Shown here in pieces: positions 6,830 through 7,573 of a stretch of DNA of 7,573 nucleotides. How positions within the stretch are numbered: position 1 is the first letter of the stretch; every line of letters starts with the position of its first letter. The notes beneath the pieces were generated by a model, which worked only from the letters and a program-made list of their open reading frames with translations, was not told the origin of the DNA and searched no databases. This DNA is from Hyphomicrobiales bacterium (GTDB lineage: Bacteria; Pseudomonadota; Alphaproteobacteria; Parvibaculales; Parvibaculaceae). The stretch covers positions 1-7,573 of the forward strand of contig JAATFR010000380.1 of assembly GCA_015655095.1 (NCBI GenBank), given 5' to 3'. A program made the translations under genes and the position numbers.

Positions 6830-7273
6830 ATGTTATCTCAAAAAGCCAAATATGCACTCAAGGCCATGCTCGCACTGTCCGGGAACGACAAGGGGTCGCT
6901 TCTGCAGGCAGCGGAGATTGCTGAGCAGCAGAATATACCGCGCAAGTTTCTTGAGCTGATCCTGCTCGAACTTCGCAAGCATGGCTTTGTCCACAGTCAT
7001 CGGGGCAAGAATGGTGGCTATACGCTGGCAAAGCCGGCGGACGCCATTACGTTCGGTCAGATTATCCGCGTCATGGATGGGCCTCTGGCTGCATTGCCGT
7101 GCGCAAGCCTGACCGGGTACCGCCGCTGCGGCGACTGCCAGGACGAAAAGTCCTGCGCCATTCGCAAGGCGATGCGGGAGGTTCGCGATTCGGCGGCGCA
7201 GATTCTGGATAATCTGACGTTGCAGGCGGCCTGTAGTACCGGCGCGGCGACGACCCGCGCCCTTGTTGGCTGA
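6830..7273 (+). CDS. Rrf2/BadM family transcriptional regulator with a four-cysteine cluster
   Basis: This is a 147-residue cytoplasmic winged-helix regulator of the Rrf2 family (IscR, RirA, NsrR, CymR). The start MLSQKAKYALKAMLAL is the classic first helix. The recognition region and wing cover about 25-66, with IPRKFLELILLELRKHG and the family hallmark RGKNGGYTLAKP. After the dimer-side motif FGQIIRVMDGPLA come C91, C100, C103 and C109 in a PCASLTGYRRCGDCQDEKSC segment. IscR and RirA use three cysteines here for an iron-sulfur cluster, so a cluster or another thiol or metal site is plausible. The 3'-adjacent sbp gene suggests control of sulfate uptake, as CymR does for sulfur metabolism in Firmicutes. 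There is no clear Shine-Dalgarno sequence before the ATG, but the N-terminal match to the family supports this start. It is 55 bases from sbp with no terminator between, so cotranscription is likely. Confidence 0.92.
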   Translation: MLSQKAKYALKAMLALSGNDKGSLLQAAEIAEQQNIPRKFLELILLELRKHGFVHSHRGKNGGYTLAKPADAITFGQIIRVMDGPLAALPCASLTGYRRCGDCQDEKSCAIRKAMREVRDSAAQILDNLTLQAACSTGAATTRALVG

Positions 7274-7293
7274 TTTTTTTGCCAAAAAATACG

Positions 7294-7320
7294 ACTAATT
7301 CGATTGACAATTGGTAATTG
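7294..7320. promoter_or_regulatory. operator-like site upstream of sbp
   Basis: TAATTCGATT (7296-7305) matches the left half of the palindrome at the regulator's promoter (TAATGCGATT) at nine of ten positions. It sits in an imperfect dyad, ACTAATT (7294-7300) with AATTGGT (7309-7315), six of seven pairs. ATTG also recurs three times at a seven-base period (7303, 7310, 7317). A TTGACA at 7304-7309 looks like a -35, but any matching -10 would fall on the start codon, so it is probably not a promoter for sbp. The site is 24 bases from the sbp ATG. Confidence 0.45.
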
Positions 7321-7328
7321 GGGAGACG

Positions 7329-7573
7329 ATGACCATGAAGACATATGCTATTAGCGTTCGCACAACTCTGAAGCGCACAACCATTATTGGCTTTGGCCTT
7401 GCGTTGCTGATGGGGTCGGCGGCTCAGGCGGCTACCGCGAAGCTGCTGAATGTTTCCTATGATCCGACCCGTGAGCTTTATCAGGAGTTTGATACTGCCT
7501 TCGCCAAGCATTGGAAGGCGACCACAGGAGAGGATATTTCGGTGGAAATGTCCCATGGCGGCTCGGGCAAGCA
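7329..7573 (+). CDS. sbp: periplasmic sulfate-binding protein of a sulfate ABC transporter, 3' truncated by the window edge
   Basis: This is the start of the solute-binding subunit of a sulfate/thiosulfate ABC importer; it captures sulfate in the periplasm for the CysTWA membrane complex, whose genes are expected downstream. The visible 81 residues begin with a Sec signal peptide (charged MKTYAISVRTTLKR, hydrophobic core IIGFGLALLMG, cleavage after SAAQA). The mature N-terminus carries LLNVSYDPTRELY, and SHGGSGK is the last visible stretch. E. coli Sbp has SYDPTRELY and SHGGSGKQ, while the paralogue CysP has SYDVSRELF and SHAGSSKQ, so this is the Sbp type. The start is uncertain: GGGGAG (7320-7325) is only three bases from the ATG at 7329 but nine from the in-frame ATG at 7335, so the second may be used; the signal peptide fits both. 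The last codon is incomplete at the window end. Confidence 0.93.
   Translation, partial: MTMKTYAISVRTTLKRTTIIGFGLALLMGSAAQAATAKLLNVSYDPTRELYQEFDTAFAKHWKATTGEDISVEMSHGGSGK

Noticed and set aside
7273..7290. ATTTTTT-TGCC-AAAAAAT inverted repeat after the regulator stop, as a terminator
   Set aside because: The stem is only A-T pairs and no T-run follows, so it would be too weak to end transcription.
7304..7309. TTGACA as the -35 of an sbp promoter
   Set aside because: A -10 at the usual 16-18 base spacing would overlap the start codon; no TATAAT-like hexamer is there.
1..7573. A defence system, mobile element, CRISPR array, tRNA or rRNA
   Set aside because: No transposase, integrase, nuclease or toxin motifs, no regularly spaced repeats, no terminal inverted repeats and no tRNA-like cloverleaf were seen; the genes are ordinary membrane transport, oxidase assembly and sulfur uptake functions.

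Overview
The window is GC-rich, densely coding and entirely plus-strand: five clear protein-coding genes plus one partial gene at each end of that set (two of the genes are cut by the window edges), in all ccoI (5' cut), ccoS, a KefB/KefC-type antiporter, an RND/MMPL exporter, an Rrf2 regulator and sbp (3' cut). Codon preference, a cbb3 oxidase maturation pair and an Rrf2 regulator with a YRRCxDC motif next to a sulfate-binding protein suggest a proteobacterium, most likely an alphaproteobacterium. This assignment is inference; no rRNA or tRNA gene is present to confirm it.

Layout. 1-1894: the end of a cytochrome cbb3 oxidase assembly operon, with a CcoI/FixI copper P-type ATPase missing its N-terminus and the 48-residue CcoS overlapping it by one base. 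1895-1999: a short gap with a possible stem-loop. 2000-3799: a 599-residue CPA2 cation:proton antiporter with a C-terminal NAD-binding RCK domain. 3800-4272: a 472-base gap with no recognisable gene, but with hairpins, two closely packed dyads, a repeated GACGTC/GCCGC element and one possible 38-codon ORF. 4273-6633: a 786-residue RND exporter that starts with TTG behind a strong Shine-Dalgarno sequence and ends in a clear intrinsic terminator. 6634-6829: a regulatory gap with a promoter and a 20-bp near-perfect palindrome. 6830-7273: an Rrf2 regulator with four cysteines. 7329 to the end: the start of a periplasmic sulfate-binding protein.

How it fits together. There are three unrelated units. 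The first delivers copper to, and completes, a high-affinity terminal oxidase. The second and third are envelope transporters (K+/H+ antiport; RND export of an unknown, probably hydrophobic, substrate). The last is a sulfate-uptake module that appears to be controlled by its own Rrf2 regulator. The best regulatory lead is a half-site, TAATNCGATT, found both in the palindrome at the regulator's promoter and just upstream of sbp. I found no mobile element, CRISPR array, RNA gene or defence system, and most of the window is ordinary core-type sequence.
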